Shown one piece after another: positions 50,722-60,484 of a stretch of DNA of 64,000 nucleotides; positions within the stretch are counted from its first letter, which is position 1, and the number at the start of each line of letters is the position of its first letter. A program made the position numbers and the translations under genes. The stretch comes from Bacteroidota bacterium (GTDB lineage: Bacteria > Bacteroidota > Bacteroidia > Chitinophagales > Chitinophagaceae), in assembly GCA_016183765.1 (NCBI GenBank), contig JACPEA010000002.1:361832-425831 (forward strand), given 5' to 3'. The notes under the pieces were generated by a model, which was not told where the DNA came from, did not search any database, and worked only from the letters and a program-made list of their open reading frames with translations.

Positions 50722-52392
50722 TTAATCCTCCAATCTCGCCCTTCTCAGTTCCAGCAGGTTCAACGCATTCGGATAAAAGCCGGTGATATTGGGTTGCACC
50801 AGGTGAAAAGCCATATCGTACCAGATCGGTATCACGGGTGCATCGTTGATCACAAGCTGGTCCATTTCGCGGTAAAGCCGGTAACGGAGTGAGTCGTTGT
50901 TCTCGAGCAATGCTTTTTCATACAGTTGGTCGAATGCCGGGTTTTTGTAGCGGGTATAGTTGGGTGGTGCCGGGTTCTTACTGTAGAACATGGCCATATA
51001 ATTTTCTGCATCCGGATAATCCGCGATCCAGCTGCCGCGGAAGAACTGGGCCTGCGATTTGGCTGTCTGCTCCAGCAACAGACTTTTCTGTATCACTTCC
51101 ACCTGCACCGGTATACCCACTTCTTCCAGTTGCCGGGCCACAAAACTGGCGATATCCGCATAGATATTGATGGTGAGCAGTTTTACCGTGGGCAATCCCC
51201 TGCCATCAGGGAAACCGGCCTGTTTCAGCAATTGTTTGGCTTTGGCCGGATCATAGGGATACCCTTTTACCATCTCCGTATTACGCGAAGGCAAACCTCC
51301 TGGCACAAAACCCGCTTCGGCCGGTATGCCGATGGAGTTGCGCATATACATCATCAACTGACGGCGGTTGATGGCATGGTTCATGGCCTGCCGCACCAGC
51401 CGGTTGCCATTGGCGCTGTTCTTTACCAGCGGATTGTTCTCATCCACCAGTATGCCAAAGTATTCCGTGTTCAGGTAAGGATGTTTTTTCAGCAGGATCT
51501 TTCCCTCCCACTGTTTACGCAGTTCGCCTTTTTTGGTCAGCACTTCATCTTTGAAAGAAGGGTCTAGGTCGTTCACAAAACTCAATCCTCCCTGGCGGAA
51601 CTGGAGGAACTCCGTGGCTTTGTTATCGAAGAAACTGATCTTTACTGCGTCGAGGTAGGGCAATGAACGGCCACTGCTGTCCTTCTCCCAGTATTTGGGG
51701 TTTTTATGCAGTACCAGGGCCTCTCCCTCATCCCAGGAAGCGAACTGAAAAGGACCGGTACCACAGGGGTTCCTGCGGAAATCCTTGCCGTATTTCTCCA
51801 CCACTTCCCGGGGTACAATGCTGCAGTACTGCATGCTCAGGATGCCCAGTATGGGATGAAAGGGCCGCAAGAGTTTCAATTGAAAAGTAGAGTCATTCGG
51901 TGCGGTAAATCCTTCCGTGGTATCCACCCGGTCATTGAAGATCCAGGCACCGCTGCTGGCCGTATTCTTATCGATGATGCGCTGCAGGCTGTAGGCAACA
52001 TCCGCTGCTGTCATGCGCCGTCCTTTTCCTCCGGCAAAAGCTTTGTTGTCGTGGAAATACACGTCGTTCCTGAGATGGAAGGTATAGGTAAGCCTGTCTT
52101 CGCTGATGTCCCAATTACGGGCAACCGAAGGCACCAGGTTCAGTCCGCTGTCTATCTCCACCAGTGTATTATATATCTGGTGAACCGGCCACATGATCGA
52201 CTGGTTCTTGGCAAAAGCGGGATCCAGCGTGGCGATACCTGTGGATTCGTTATAGTAAAACACCTGGTGTTTTTCTGTCCGGGCCTGTTGACAGGCCATG
52301 GCAATCAAAGCAGGCAGCAGCCAGAACAGATACCGGAGATCGGTGGTATGTTTGAAAACGGGAAGGACAATTATCTTATTATTCACATTCAT
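50722..52392 (-). CDS. Peptide/nickel-type ABC transporter substrate-binding lipoprotein
   Basis: Family 5 extracellular solute-binding protein (DppA/OppA type), 556 residues. A long N-region precedes the membrane stretch and lipobox (AMAC, Cys34). The family signature follows: LVPSVARNWDISEDRLTYTFHLRNDVYFHDNKAF and MTAADVAYSLQRIID in pieces, and the C-terminal WIADYPDAENYMAMFYSKNP. No permease or ATPase gene is adjacent; such orphan binding proteins are frequent and may serve transporters encoded elsewhere. Only 27 bp separate its ATG from the divergent M1 peptidase gene, so the two promoters must overlap. Confidence 0.92.
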   Translation of the reverse strand: MNVNNKIIVLPVFKHTTDLRYLFWLLPALIAMACQQARTEKHQVFYYNESTGIATLDPAFAKNQSIMWPVHQIYNTLVEIDSGLNLVPSVARNWDISEDRLTYTFHLRNDVYFHDNKAFAGGKGRRMTAADVAYSLQRIIDKNTASSGAWIFNDRVDTTEGFTAPNDSTFQLKLLRPFHPILGILSMQYCSIVPREVVEKYGKDFRRNPCGTGPFQFASWDEGEALVLHKNPKYWEKDSSGRSLPYLDAVKISFFDNKATEFLQFRQGGLSFVNDLDPSFKDEVLTKKGELRKQWEGKILLKKHPYLNTEYFGILVDENNPLVKNSANGNRLVRQAMNHAINRRQLMMYMRNSIGIPAEAGFVPGGLPSRNTEMVKGYPYDPAKAKQLLKQAGFPDGRGLPTVKLLTINIYADIASFVARQLEEVGIPVQVEVIQKSLLLEQTAKSQAQFFRGSWIADYPDAENYMAMFYSKNPAPPNYTRYKNPAFDQLYEKALLENNDSLRYRLYREMDQLVINDAPVIPIWYDMAFHLVQPNITGFYPNALNLLELRRARLED

Positions 52393-52407
52393 GCCCCCCG
52401 AATATCA

Positions 52408-52415
52408 TAATTTTA
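52408..52415 (+). promoter_or_regulatory. Putative -7 box of the M1 peptidase gene
   Basis: TAATTTTA, one base off TAnnTTTG, ending 4 bases before the ATG at 52420. If used, the mRNA would be leaderless or nearly so. The whole 27-bp divergent gap contains this box. Confidence 0.45.
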
Positions 52416-52419
52416 AGCA

Positions 52420-54090
52420 ATGAATACAAAAATCAGATTCCTGCTGCTGGCTGTTGTGTGCAGTTGGGGTATGGCGAAGGCGCAATTAGGTGCTGACAAA
52501 GAAGTTTTCACCAAAGCAGATAGCCTCCGCGGCAGCCTGAATAAGAACCGTACCTGGTGGGATGTGCTGCATTACAGCATCGGCGTAACACCTGATTTTA
52601 CCCAAAGAACGATCAAAGGCAAAGAGGATATCCAATTCAAGGTATTGCGTCCCGGTAAGACCATGCAGATAGACCTGCAGGAGCCGATGCAGCTGACCAA
52701 AGCTTACCTGGGCGATACCAAACTGACATATAAACGCGAGGGAAATGTTTACTGGATCGATATCCCCATGAACCTGGTAAAAGGCAGTAGGCATAAACTG
52801 GCCCTGGCCTATGAGGGATCTCCTAAAATAGCGAAACGGGCTCCCTGGGATGGTGGCTGGATCTTCCAGAAAGATGAAAAAGGCCGCCCCTGGATGACGG
52901 TAGCCTGCCAGGGCCTTGGTGCCAGTGTATGGTATCCCTGCAAGGACCACCAGAGCGATGAACCGGATAACGGCGCCACTATGCTCATCACAGCACCGGA
53001 TACACTGGTGGCGGTGGCCAATGGCAGACTGATCAGCAGTAAGAGTTACAGTCCGGGTAACCTGACCTGGCGCTGGGAAGTGAAGAACCCTATCAATAAT
53101 TACAACCTGGTACCCTATATCGGTAAATATGTCAACTTTACGGATACCCTGATGGGTGAAAAAGGCAAACTGGACCTGAGTTACTGGGTACTGGATAATA
53201 ACCTCAACAAAGCCAAAGAACAGTTCAAACAGGCCAAGACCATGCTGCGCGCCTTTGAATACTGGATGGGGCCCTACCCTTTTTATGAGGACGGTTACAA
53301 ACTGGTAGAATCCCCGCACCTGGGCATGGAACACCAGAGCGCCGTTGCTTATGGTAACAAATACCAGAACGGTTACCTGGGCCGTGACCTGAGCGGTAGC
53401 GGCTGGGGACTGAAATGGGATTTCATCATCGTTCACGAAAGCGGCCATGAATGGTTTGCCAACAGCATTACCAGTAAAGACCTGGCCGATATGTGGATAC
53501 ATGAAGGTTTTACCAATTATTCCGAAACCCTGTTCACAGAGTATGTATTTGGCAAACAGGCCGGCAATGAATACAATTACGGCACCCGCAGGGGTATCCG
53601 GAACGATAAACCCATCATCGGCCCTTATGGCGTGAATAAAGAAGGCAGCGGTGATATGTATCCCAAATCGGGTAATATGCTGCACAGCATCCGCCATGCC
53701 ATGAATGATGATGAGAAGTTCCGGGAAATGCTCCGCTTCCTGGGTAAGAAATTCTACCACCAGACGGTCACTACCGAAGATATTCAGCAGGTGGTAAGCC
53801 AGTATTTCGGCAGCAGCGTTGAGAAAATATTCGACCAGTATCTACGCGCCACTCAGATACCTGTGTTTGAATATACGGTTTCGGCCGATCAGAGAACCCT
53901 GTCATACCGCTATACCAACTGCGTTGATGGCTTTAATCTTCCCATTTTCCTGAACACGCCCAAAGGCGGTCTGTTGCTGGGACCTGAATCCAATAAATGG
54001 AACACCAAACAACTCAAGCCCGGAGACTTAGCGGTTTTCCCTTTTAAAGAGATCGAGAAGAATTATTATGTGGTGGTGAAAGCTAAGTAG
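52420..54090 (+). CDS. M1-family zinc metallopeptidase, exported
   Basis: Aminopeptidase-type zinc enzyme, 556 residues, with a signal peptide ending AKAQ. The N-terminal beta domain (30-230) leads to the exopeptidase loop GMEHQSAVAYG, where the canonical GxMEN reads GMEHQ. The zinc site is complete: HESGHEW with His339, Glu340 and His343, and Glu362 in WIHEGFTNYSE at the standard 19-residue spacing. The proton-donor Tyr should lie near residue 425. The C-terminal helical domain of larger M1 enzymes is missing; after the catalytic domain there is only a short beta domain. It may be paired with the neighbouring peptide-binding protein in peptide use. Confidence 0.94.
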   Translation: MNTKIRFLLLAVVCSWGMAKAQLGADKEVFTKADSLRGSLNKNRTWWDVLHYSIGVTPDFTQRTIKGKEDIQFKVLRPGKTMQIDLQEPMQLTKAYLGDTKLTYKREGNVYWIDIPMNLVKGSRHKLALAYEGSPKIAKRAPWDGGWIFQKDEKGRPWMTVACQGLGASVWYPCKDHQSDEPDNGATMLITAPDTLVAVANGRLISSKSYSPGNLTWRWEVKNPINNYNLVPYIGKYVNFTDTLMGEKGKLDLSYWVLDNNLNKAKEQFKQAKTMLRAFEYWMGPYPFYEDGYKLVESPHLGMEHQSAVAYGNKYQNGYLGRDLSGSGWGLKWDFIIVHESGHEWFANSITSKDLADMWIHEGFTNYSETLFTEYVFGKQAGNEYNYGTRRGIRNDKPIIGPYGVNKEGSGDMYPKSGNMLHSIRHAMNDDEKFREMLRFLGKKFYHQTVTTEDIQQVVSQYFGSSVEKIFDQYLRATQIPVFEYTVSADQRTLSYRYTNCVDGFNLPIFLNTPKGGLLLGPESNKWNTKQLKPGDLAVFPFKEIEKNYYVVVKAK

Positions 54091-54097
54091 GAAGGAG

Positions 54098-54202
54098 TAA
54101 TTAGTAATGAATAATTAGTAATTGTAGTATCAGTAAATTCTTCCATATTCGCACATTACTAAATTGTCTGTCACCGGCGCAAAAAATATTCATTACTAAT
54201 TA
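54098..54202. repeat. 15-bp inverted repeat upstream of the flippase gene
   Basis: TAATTAGTAATGAAT at 54098-54112 and its perfect complement ATTCATTACTAATTA at 54188-54202 frame 75 bases that also contain shorter attagtaatt/cattactaaa words. The right arm ends 6 bp before the flippase ATG. It may be a decayed MITE-like element or a leader hairpin. Confidence 0.6.
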
Positions 54203-54208
54203 ACCACC

Positions 54209-55744
54209 ATGGGGAGTATACGAAAACAGACGATCATTTCCAGTATACTGGTGTATATCGGGTTCCTGATTGGTTTTGTCAATAACTATTTCTATACCAC
54301 TTCTACCCCTTTCTTTTTTTACGAAACAGGTAACATATTCACCCCCAGCCAATATGCACTGACCCGTATCTTTTTCGATTTTGGGCAGATCATGTTCGCA
54401 TTTGGGGCATTGGGCGTGATACCGGTGATCTATAAATTCTATCCGTATTACAAAGACAATCTGCCCGAAAAAAAGATTGACCTGTTGTCCTGGGCATTGC
54501 TGGCCTCATTTATCGGGTTTCTTCTGGTATTGTGGGGTGGCTGGTATTTTAAACCCCTGTTCATCAGGAAATTCACAGAGAAGTCCGCATTGGTGGTGGA
54601 CTATTATTTCTGGCTGTTCCCCTTTGCCATGGGTATGCTGTTCTTTTCGGTGATCGAAAGTTTTTGCTGGGCCGTGAACAAATCGGTGCTTTCCAATTTT
54701 CTGAAAGAGACCGGACTGCGCATCCTCACCAGTGTTTTGATACTGCTGTTCTACTTTAAAGTGCTCAGTTTCGAATACTTTATTTACCTGTTCGCTTTCC
54801 AGTACCTGGTGGTGTTCCTGGTATTATTGGTTTACCTGTATCGCACCGGTCATTTATACTTCACATTCCGGATCAGCCGGGTAACGCGTAAGTTCTGGAA
54901 AAAGATACTGAGCGTGCAGGCCCTGATCTTCGGCGGAACACTGATTGTTGCTGTGGCAGCTACCATCGACAGCCTGATCATCGCCAGTTTAAAAGGACTG
55001 ACCGCCACCGGTATTTTTGTATTTGCCCAATATGCGGCTAACCTCATCCAGGTTCCGCAAAGAAGTATCCAGTCCATCTCGGCGGGTGTTCTGTCACGCG
55101 CCTGGAAGGACAAGGATTACAAAGAGATCTACCGTATTTACCAGCGTTCCTGCATTAACCTGTTATTGCTATCCCTGTTCATTTTCGGTAATATCTGGCT
55201 GAATGTGCTGGATGGCATGCAGGTACTGAATATCCAGAAAGATTATGCGGATGGCCTGGGTGTGCTGTTCATCCTGGGAATGGTCCGCATCATTGATGCC
55301 GGCACCGGGCTGAATGCAATGGTGATCAATACCTCCACTTTCTGGCGTTTCGATTTTTACAGCGGTGTGGTGTTGCTGGCTTTCCGGTTGCCCCTTACTT
55401 ATTTCCTGATCAAACACTATGGTATCATCGGCTCGGCTTTTGCAGAGCTGGCTGCGTATTCAGTGTACAATTTTATCCGCTTCGAGTTCCTGAGACGGAA
55501 ATTCAATATGCAGCCCTTTACCCTGAAAACACTCTATTCACTCTTATTGGCGATAGCAGCATATGGATTCTGTTATTTACTTATGAAAGATATTCATGGC
55601 TGGACAGGACTGATCCTCCGGGGTATCAGCTTCTCAACCATCATGATCGGCGGTATCTTCTATTTCCAGTTAACGCCCGATGCAGGACAGCTATATGCTG
55701 TTTTTCTAAAAAGGGTCAATTCGTTCAGAGGGAAGAATAGTTAA
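54209..55744 (+). CDS. Oligosaccharide flippase (Wzx-like)
   Basis: Integral membrane protein of 511 residues with 14 predicted helices, matching the polysaccharide biosynthesis/MVF superfamily of lipid-linked oligosaccharide flippases. The helical repeats begin SILVYIGFLIGFVNNYF, and QAIIFGGTLIV-like and NTSTFWRFDFYSGVVLLAFRLPLTYFLI segments follow. It stands alone without glycosyltransferase genes, so the transported glycan is unknown; a general lipid II- or polysaccharide-linked role is possible. Flanked on both sides by AT-rich repeats. Confidence 0.88.
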   Translation: MGSIRKQTIISSILVYIGFLIGFVNNYFYTTSTPFFFYETGNIFTPSQYALTRIFFDFGQIMFAFGALGVIPVIYKFYPYYKDNLPEKKIDLLSWALLASFIGFLLVLWGGWYFKPLFIRKFTEKSALVVDYYFWLFPFAMGMLFFSVIESFCWAVNKSVLSNFLKETGLRILTSVLILLFYFKVLSFEYFIYLFAFQYLVVFLVLLVYLYRTGHLYFTFRISRVTRKFWKKILSVQALIFGGTLIVAVAATIDSLIIASLKGLTATGIFVFAQYAANLIQVPQRSIQSISAGVLSRAWKDKDYKEIYRIYQRSCINLLLLSLFIFGNIWLNVLDGMQVLNIQKDYADGLGVLFILGMVRIIDAGTGLNAMVINTSTFWRFDFYSGVVLLAFRLPLTYFLIKHYGIIGSAFAELAAYSVYNFIRFEFLRRKFNMQPFTLKTLYSLLLAIAAYGFCYLLMKDIHGWTGLILRGISFSTIMIGGIFYFQLTPDAGQLYAVFLKRVNSFRGKNS

Positions 55745-55782
55745 TCATTATTCATTAGGAATTGCGTCTTGTGTTGGAAGAC

Positions 55783-55824
55783 TTCAACGCAGAGCCGCGG
55801 AGAAGCAGAGATTTCGCAGAGAAG
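55783..55824. repeat. CGCAGAG-type dispersed element, copy 2
   Basis: A roughly 42-bp element (ttcaacgcagagccgcggag and following) that is a diverged copy of 23842-23885 on the same strand; about three quarters of the positions agree. The surrounding 55745-55852 also has attaccaatttctaattac-type AT words like those at 54.1 kb and 63.4 kb. Confidence 0.65.
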
Positions 55825-55852
55825 TTTAAAGCGAGCAATTACCAATTTCTAA

Positions 55853-56569
55853 TTACTTCGTCACCCTCCCGGCTCCCCGAAACTTCGGTTGCCAGTATTT
55901 TTCGTTCAGGTCGCTGATCATGACCCCGCCACTGGTGGCTGCGTGTACGAATTTGTTATTGAGCAGGTAAACACCTACATGCGAAATATCACGTCCGCTG
56001 GTGTTAAAAAACACAAGATCACCTTCACGCAGGTCTTCCAGTTCTATCTTTTCTGCAAAATTATACTGTTCCTGCGAGGTTCTTGGCAGGGTTACCTGGT
56101 ATACATCGCGCATGATCACCTGGGTGAACGCAGAACAATCGATGCAGTTATCGGTGCTGCCACCCATGCAGTACTTGGTTCCCCACCATTTATCGATCAC
56201 TTCCAGCAAAGGGATATTGGTCAGCTTTTCTACCGAAGCATCGGTGGCAATGGCATATTTCAGCTGCAACATATTGGCATTCTCGATACCGAACGACATG
56301 AGCCGGTTTTCCGCTTTACCATAACCAGCAGACTCCTCCTTCCCTCCTTTTTTCGTATTGCCGGAACCTGTTTTCTGGCTGGAAGTAACCAGGTAACCGG
56401 GGGTAACTTCTATACCGTTGATAAACTCACGTTTGGCAGTGGACCTTATTTTTTTGAGAGCCGTGGCAGAAGAAGCACTGTCTTTCGTAGAGATTTTACG
56501 AATGGAACTACAGCCCGACAGCACAAGCATGGCAAACAAAAGCAGATATGATACCTGTAATTTTTTCAT
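55853..56569 (-). CDS. C40 (NlpC/P60) peptidase lipoprotein
   Basis: Peptidoglycan endopeptidase, probably cleaving gamma-D-Glu-diaminopimelate links in the cell wall. Length 238 residues. The lipobox is LSGC (Cys20). A Ser/Lys/Gly-rich linker precedes the NlpC/P60 domain: WWGTKYCMGGSTDNCIDCSAF, where the catalytic Cys is the one before SAF, then TLPRTSQEQY, GDLVFFNTSGRDISHVGVYL with the catalytic His, and FVHAATSGGVMISDL with the third polar residue. Standalone gene. Anchored to the inner leaflet of the outer membrane or the inner membrane. Confidence 0.94.
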   Translation of the reverse strand: MKKLQVSYLLLFAMLVLSGCSSIRKISTKDSASSATALKKIRSTAKREFINGIEVTPGYLVTSSQKTGSGNTKKGGKEESAGYGKAENRLMSFGIENANMLQLKYAIATDASVEKLTNIPLLEVIDKWWGTKYCMGGSTDNCIDCSAFTQVIMRDVYQVTLPRTSQEQYNFAEKIELEDLREGDLVFFNTSGRDISHVGVYLLNNKFVHAATSGGVMISDLNEKYWQPKFRGAGRVTK

Positions 56570-56656
56570 ATACCAATATCCGCAAGTTAAGTGCCAACAG
56601 GCTGAAAAAAGGATAAGGGGAATAACTTTTGCAATTTAGTGAACCGTTATCCGGGA

Positions 56657-56665
56657 TGTGGATAA
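56657..56665 (-). promoter_or_regulatory. DnaA box upstream of dnaE
   Basis: TGTGGATAA on the plus strand, i.e. a perfect TTATCCACA on the minus strand, about 150 bp before the dnaE ATG. See also 13371-13379. Confidence 0.45.
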
Positions 56666-56807
56666 GTTACCAGGCTCAGAAAAGACGTGCCGGACCGGCA
56701 GTTGTGGAAAAAAATGACTTCTTTCCGGGAGGCAGATGAACGATATTTGTCGCCTGTCCGGATCCCCTTAAAACTCCAGACCCAAACCCCAAACTACAGA
56801 CCTCTCC

Positions 56808-59800
56808 ATGCCCCAGTTCTCACATTTACACGTGCATACCCAATACTCGTTACTCGATGGAGCCGCACCGATCGACAGCCTGTATAAAAAAGCCATGAAA
56901 GACGGCATGCCGGCACTGGCCATTACCGATCACGGTAATATGTTTGGCGCTTTCAATTTTGTGAGCCAGGCCTGGAAGAACACCAAAGTGGTGGGTAAGG
57001 ATGCCAATGGAAAAGATATCCTGGAACCTACGGTAAAACCGATCGTAGGCTGTGAGTTTTATGTGGTGAAAGACCGGCATATCAAAACCTTTACCAAAGA
57101 ACTGAAGGATGAGCGTTACCACCAGGTATTGCTTGCCAAGAATAAGATCGGGTACCAGAACCTGGTGAAACTGACTTCGCTGGGTTTTATTGAGGGTATG
57201 TACAGCAAGTACCCGCGTATCGACAAGGAACTGATCGAAAAATACCATGAAGGGCTGATCGCTACCACCTGCTGCATTGGCGCCTATGTGCCACAGACCA
57301 TCCTGCACGATGGAGAGGAAAAAGCGGAACAGGAATTCAAATGGTGGCTGGACCTGTTCGGTGAGGATTACTATATTGAGCTGCAGCGTCACAATATGAA
57401 AGAGCAGGAACTCATCAACCAGACCCTGCTGAAGTTCTCTAAGAAATACCAGGTGCCGGTGATCGCCACCAACGACAGTCACTATGTAGACAAGGACGAT
57501 TCCAACGCGCACGATATCCTGCTTTGCATCAATACAGGAGAAAAACAGAGCACGCCGGGTTTCGATGATTTTGTGAACGATGATATCCAACTGAAGAACC
57601 GCCGTTTCAAATTCCCCAACGACCAGTTCTACTTCAAGACCACGGATGAGATGTCGAAGCTGTTCAGCGATATACCGGAATCCCTGGAGAATACGCAGGC
57701 GGTGGTGGACAAAGTGGAGATCCTGAACCTTAAAAAAGACATCCTGCTCCCTGCCTTCCCTATTCCGAAGAATTTCCAGGTACACGGTGATGCCAACCTG
57801 AACCAGTGGGAGTTTCTGAAGCACCTTACCTATGAGGGTGCCAAACAACGTTATTCCGATCTCACACCGGAGATACAGGAGCGGATCGATTTTGAGTTGT
57901 TTACCATCAAGACTATGGGTTTTGCCGGTTACTTCCTGATCGTTAGCGACTTCATCAAAGCGGGCAGGGATATGGGCGTATTTGTGGGCCCGGGCCGTGG
58001 ATCGGCTGCCGGTAGTGTGGTAGCCTATTGCATTGGCATCACCAATATCGATCCTATCAAATACAACCTGCTGTTCGAGCGTTTCCTGAACCCGGACCGT
58101 AAGAGCATGCCCGATATCGATACCGACTTTGATGATGAGGGCCGGCAGAAAGTGATCGATTATGTGGTGGACAAATATGGCAAACACCAGGTAGCCCAGA
58201 TCATCACTTATGGTACCATGGCGGCCAAAATGAGTATCAAGGATGTGGCCCGTGTACTGGATCTGCCCTTGGCCGAAAGCAATATGCTGGCCAAACTGGT
58301 TCCGGATAAACCGGGCACGGAATTACGGCGTGTGTTGCATGCACCGCTCACCGCAAAAGAAGGTGAGAAATCACTGGAAGAAAAAGAAGCCTACCAGCAG
58401 GACGATATTGAGAACGTAAAGAAGATCCGCGAGATCTATAACGGTACGGATATCCGTGCACAGGTATTGAGAGAGGCCGAAAGACTGGAAGGTTCCGTGC
58501 GCAATACCGGTATACATGCGGCCGGTATCATCATTGCCCCCAAAGACCTGACCGAACTGCTGCCGGTTGCCACCGCAAAGGATTCCGATCTCTGGGTTAC
58601 CCAGATCGAAGGAAGTGTGATCGAAGATGCCGGCGTTATCAAAATGGACTTCCTGGGTTTGAAGACCCTCTCCATTTTAAAAACGGCGCTGGAACTCATC
58701 AAGCAGAACCATAACGTAGATATAGACCTGGACAATATTCCGCTGGATGATGAAAAGACCTTCCAGTTATACCAGAAAGGCGAGACCAATGCCACGTTCC
58801 AGTTTGAAAGTGTGGGTATGCAGAAATACCTGCGCGAACTGAAACCGGATAAGTTCGACGACCTGATCGCGATGAACGCCCTGTACCGTCCGGGCCCGAT
58901 CGCTTATATCCCCAAATTCATCGACCGGAAACATGGTCGTGAAGCCATCAGTTACGACCTGGACGATATGAAGGAATACCTGGAAGATACTTACGGTATC
59001 ACGGTTTACCAGGAGCAGGTGATGCTGTTGAGCCAGAGCATCGGCGGTTTTACCAAGGGCGATGCGGACGTGTTGCGGAAAGCCATGGGTAAGAAACAGA
59101 AAGCCGTACTGGATAAGATGAAAGCCCAGTTTATTTCCGGAGCCACGGCCAAAGGCCACCCTGCCGACAAACTGGAAAAGATCTGGACCGACTGGGAAGC
59201 TTTTGCCCAGTATGCATTCAACAAGTCGCATTCAACCTGTTATGCGTTTGTGGCTTACCAGACGGCATACCTGAAAGCGCATTATCCGGGAGAATATATG
59301 TCGGCGGTACTGAACCATGCCGGAGCCATCGAAAAGATCACTTTCTTCATGGAAGAGTGTAAACGCATGGGCATAAAAGTACTGGGCCCGGATATCAATG
59401 AATCACTGAAAGGTTTTGCCGTGAACCAGCGGGGTGAGATCCGTTTCGGTTTGGGAGGCTTAAAAGGTGTAGGAGATGCGGCTGTGGATACGGTGATCGC
59501 AGAAAGGGAAAAGAATGGCCCGTATAAAGACATTTTCGATTTTATCAAACGCGTGCTGCAGAAGAACGTGAACAAAAAATCACTGGAAAGTCTTACCTAT
59601 TCCGGCGCTTTCGATTGTTTTACGGCCTACCACCGCGCGCAGTATTTCTATACACCTGAAAACGAACGGCAGAGCGGCCTGGAACGCATCATTGCCTACG
59701 GACAGGCGCAGCAAACTGCCGCCGGAACCGCCAATACCCTGTTCGGTGACCTTTCAGATGCCATGCAGGTACAAATACCCAAGATCCCCAATTGCGAACC

Positions 59801-60479
59801 CTGGACACTGACCGAACTGCTGGATCATGAAAAAGAAGTGACCGGTATGTTCATGAGCGGCCACCCGCTGGACCATTTCAAATTCGAACTGAAACATTAT
59901 GGGATTACCCGGATCAGCGATTTTAATGAGATCAAGGATTCGTTGGGCCTGCAACCCAACCTGGGAAAGAGTTTGCGTGTAGCAGGACTGGTGATCGATG
60001 TGCAGCACCGGGTAACCAAGACAGGCAAGAATTTCGGTTCCTTCGTGATTGAGGACTTTACAGGCAAAACCGAATTTGTTCTCTGGAGTGAAGATTATAT
60101 CAAATTCCAGAACTACCTGGAAAAGGGGCAGAATATCCTGCTGACCGGCTTTTTCCGTAACCGGTTCAACCAGCCCAACAATTTTGAATTCAAGATCAAT
60201 AGCATGTCCTTACTGGAAACCGTGAAGCAGAACCTGACCCGCAGTATCGAGATCAATATGCACCCGGCTTCCGTCACCCCTGATTTTGTGGGTTTTGTTG
60301 ATAAGAACGTCCGCAGTAACCCGGGTAAAGCCACTTTGAAGTTCAATATTTTTGAACCCAAGGATAACCTGAAGATCACGCTGAGCAGTTTCGACAGGGG
60401 TTTCCAGATGAACGAAGAAATGGCCGAGTTCCTGATGAACAACCCGGATGTGGACATCCATGTGGGTGTTGCAGGTTAG
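56808..60479 (+). CDS. dnaE: DNA polymerase III alpha subunit
   Basis: Replicative polymerase, 1223 residues. The N-terminal PHP domain begins FSHLHVHTQYSLLDGAAPI with intact metal-binding His residues, as expected where it keeps a structural or proofreading role. The palm has MPDIDTDFDDEGRQKVIDYV with the catalytic Asp pair and VGPGRGSAAGSVVAYCIGI as the nucleotide-binding loop, and the third Asp in VIKMDFLGLK. Tandem helix-hairpin-helix, beta-binding and OB-fold regions complete it (LRVAGLVIDVQHRVTKTGKN at about residue 1055). The stop is 5 bp from the convergent superoxide dismutase gene. Confidence 0.98.
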   Translation: MPQFSHLHVHTQYSLLDGAAPIDSLYKKAMKDGMPALAITDHGNMFGAFNFVSQAWKNTKVVGKDANGKDILEPTVKPIVGCEFYVVKDRHIKTFTKELKDERYHQVLLAKNKIGYQNLVKLTSLGFIEGMYSKYPRIDKELIEKYHEGLIATTCCIGAYVPQTILHDGEEKAEQEFKWWLDLFGEDYYIELQRHNMKEQELINQTLLKFSKKYQVPVIATNDSHYVDKDDSNAHDILLCINTGEKQSTPGFDDFVNDDIQLKNRRFKFPNDQFYFKTTDEMSKLFSDIPESLENTQAVVDKVEILNLKKDILLPAFPIPKNFQVHGDANLNQWEFLKHLTYEGAKQRYSDLTPEIQERIDFELFTIKTMGFAGYFLIVSDFIKAGRDMGVFVGPGRGSAAGSVVAYCIGITNIDPIKYNLLFERFLNPDRKSMPDIDTDFDDEGRQKVIDYVVDKYGKHQVAQIITYGTMAAKMSIKDVARVLDLPLAESNMLAKLVPDKPGTELRRVLHAPLTAKEGEKSLEEKEAYQQDDIENVKKIREIYNGTDIRAQVLREAERLEGSVRNTGIHAAGIIIAPKDLTELLPVATAKDSDLWVTQIEGSVIEDAGVIKMDFLGLKTLSILKTALELIKQNHNVDIDLDNIPLDDEKTFQLYQKGETNATFQFESVGMQKYLRELKPDKFDDLIAMNALYRPGPIAYIPKFIDRKHGREAISYDLDDMKEYLEDTYGITVYQEQVMLLSQSIGGFTKGDADVLRKAMGKKQKAVLDKMKAQFISGATAKGHPADKLEKIWTDWEAFAQYAFNKSHSTCYAFVAYQTAYLKAHYPGEYMSAVLNHAGAIEKITFFMEECKRMGIKVLGPDINESLKGFAVNQRGEIRFGLGGLKGVGDAAVDTVIAEREKNGPYKDIFDFIKRVLQKNVNKKSLESLTYSGAFDCFTAYHRAQYFYTPENERQSGLERIIAYGQAQQTAAGTANTLFGDLSDAMQVQIPKIPNCEPWTLTELLDHEKEVTGMFMSGHPLDHFKFELKHYGITRISDFNEIKDSLGLQPNLGKSLRVAGLVIDVQHRVTKTGKNFGSFVIEDFTGKTEFVLWSEDYIKFQNYLEKGQNILLTGFFRNRFNQPNNFEFKINSMSLLETVKQNLTRSIEINMHPASVTPDFVGFVDKNVRSNPGKATLKFNIFEPKDNLKITLSSFDRGFQMNEEMAEFLMNNPDVDIHVGVAG

Positions 60480-60484
60480 GATCG

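Noticed and set aside
52486..53760. Leftward 424-codon open frame
   Set aside because: Antisense shadow of the M1 peptidase gene; no recognisable motifs.
56850..58187. Leftward 445-codon open frame
   Set aside because: Antisense shadow of dnaE.
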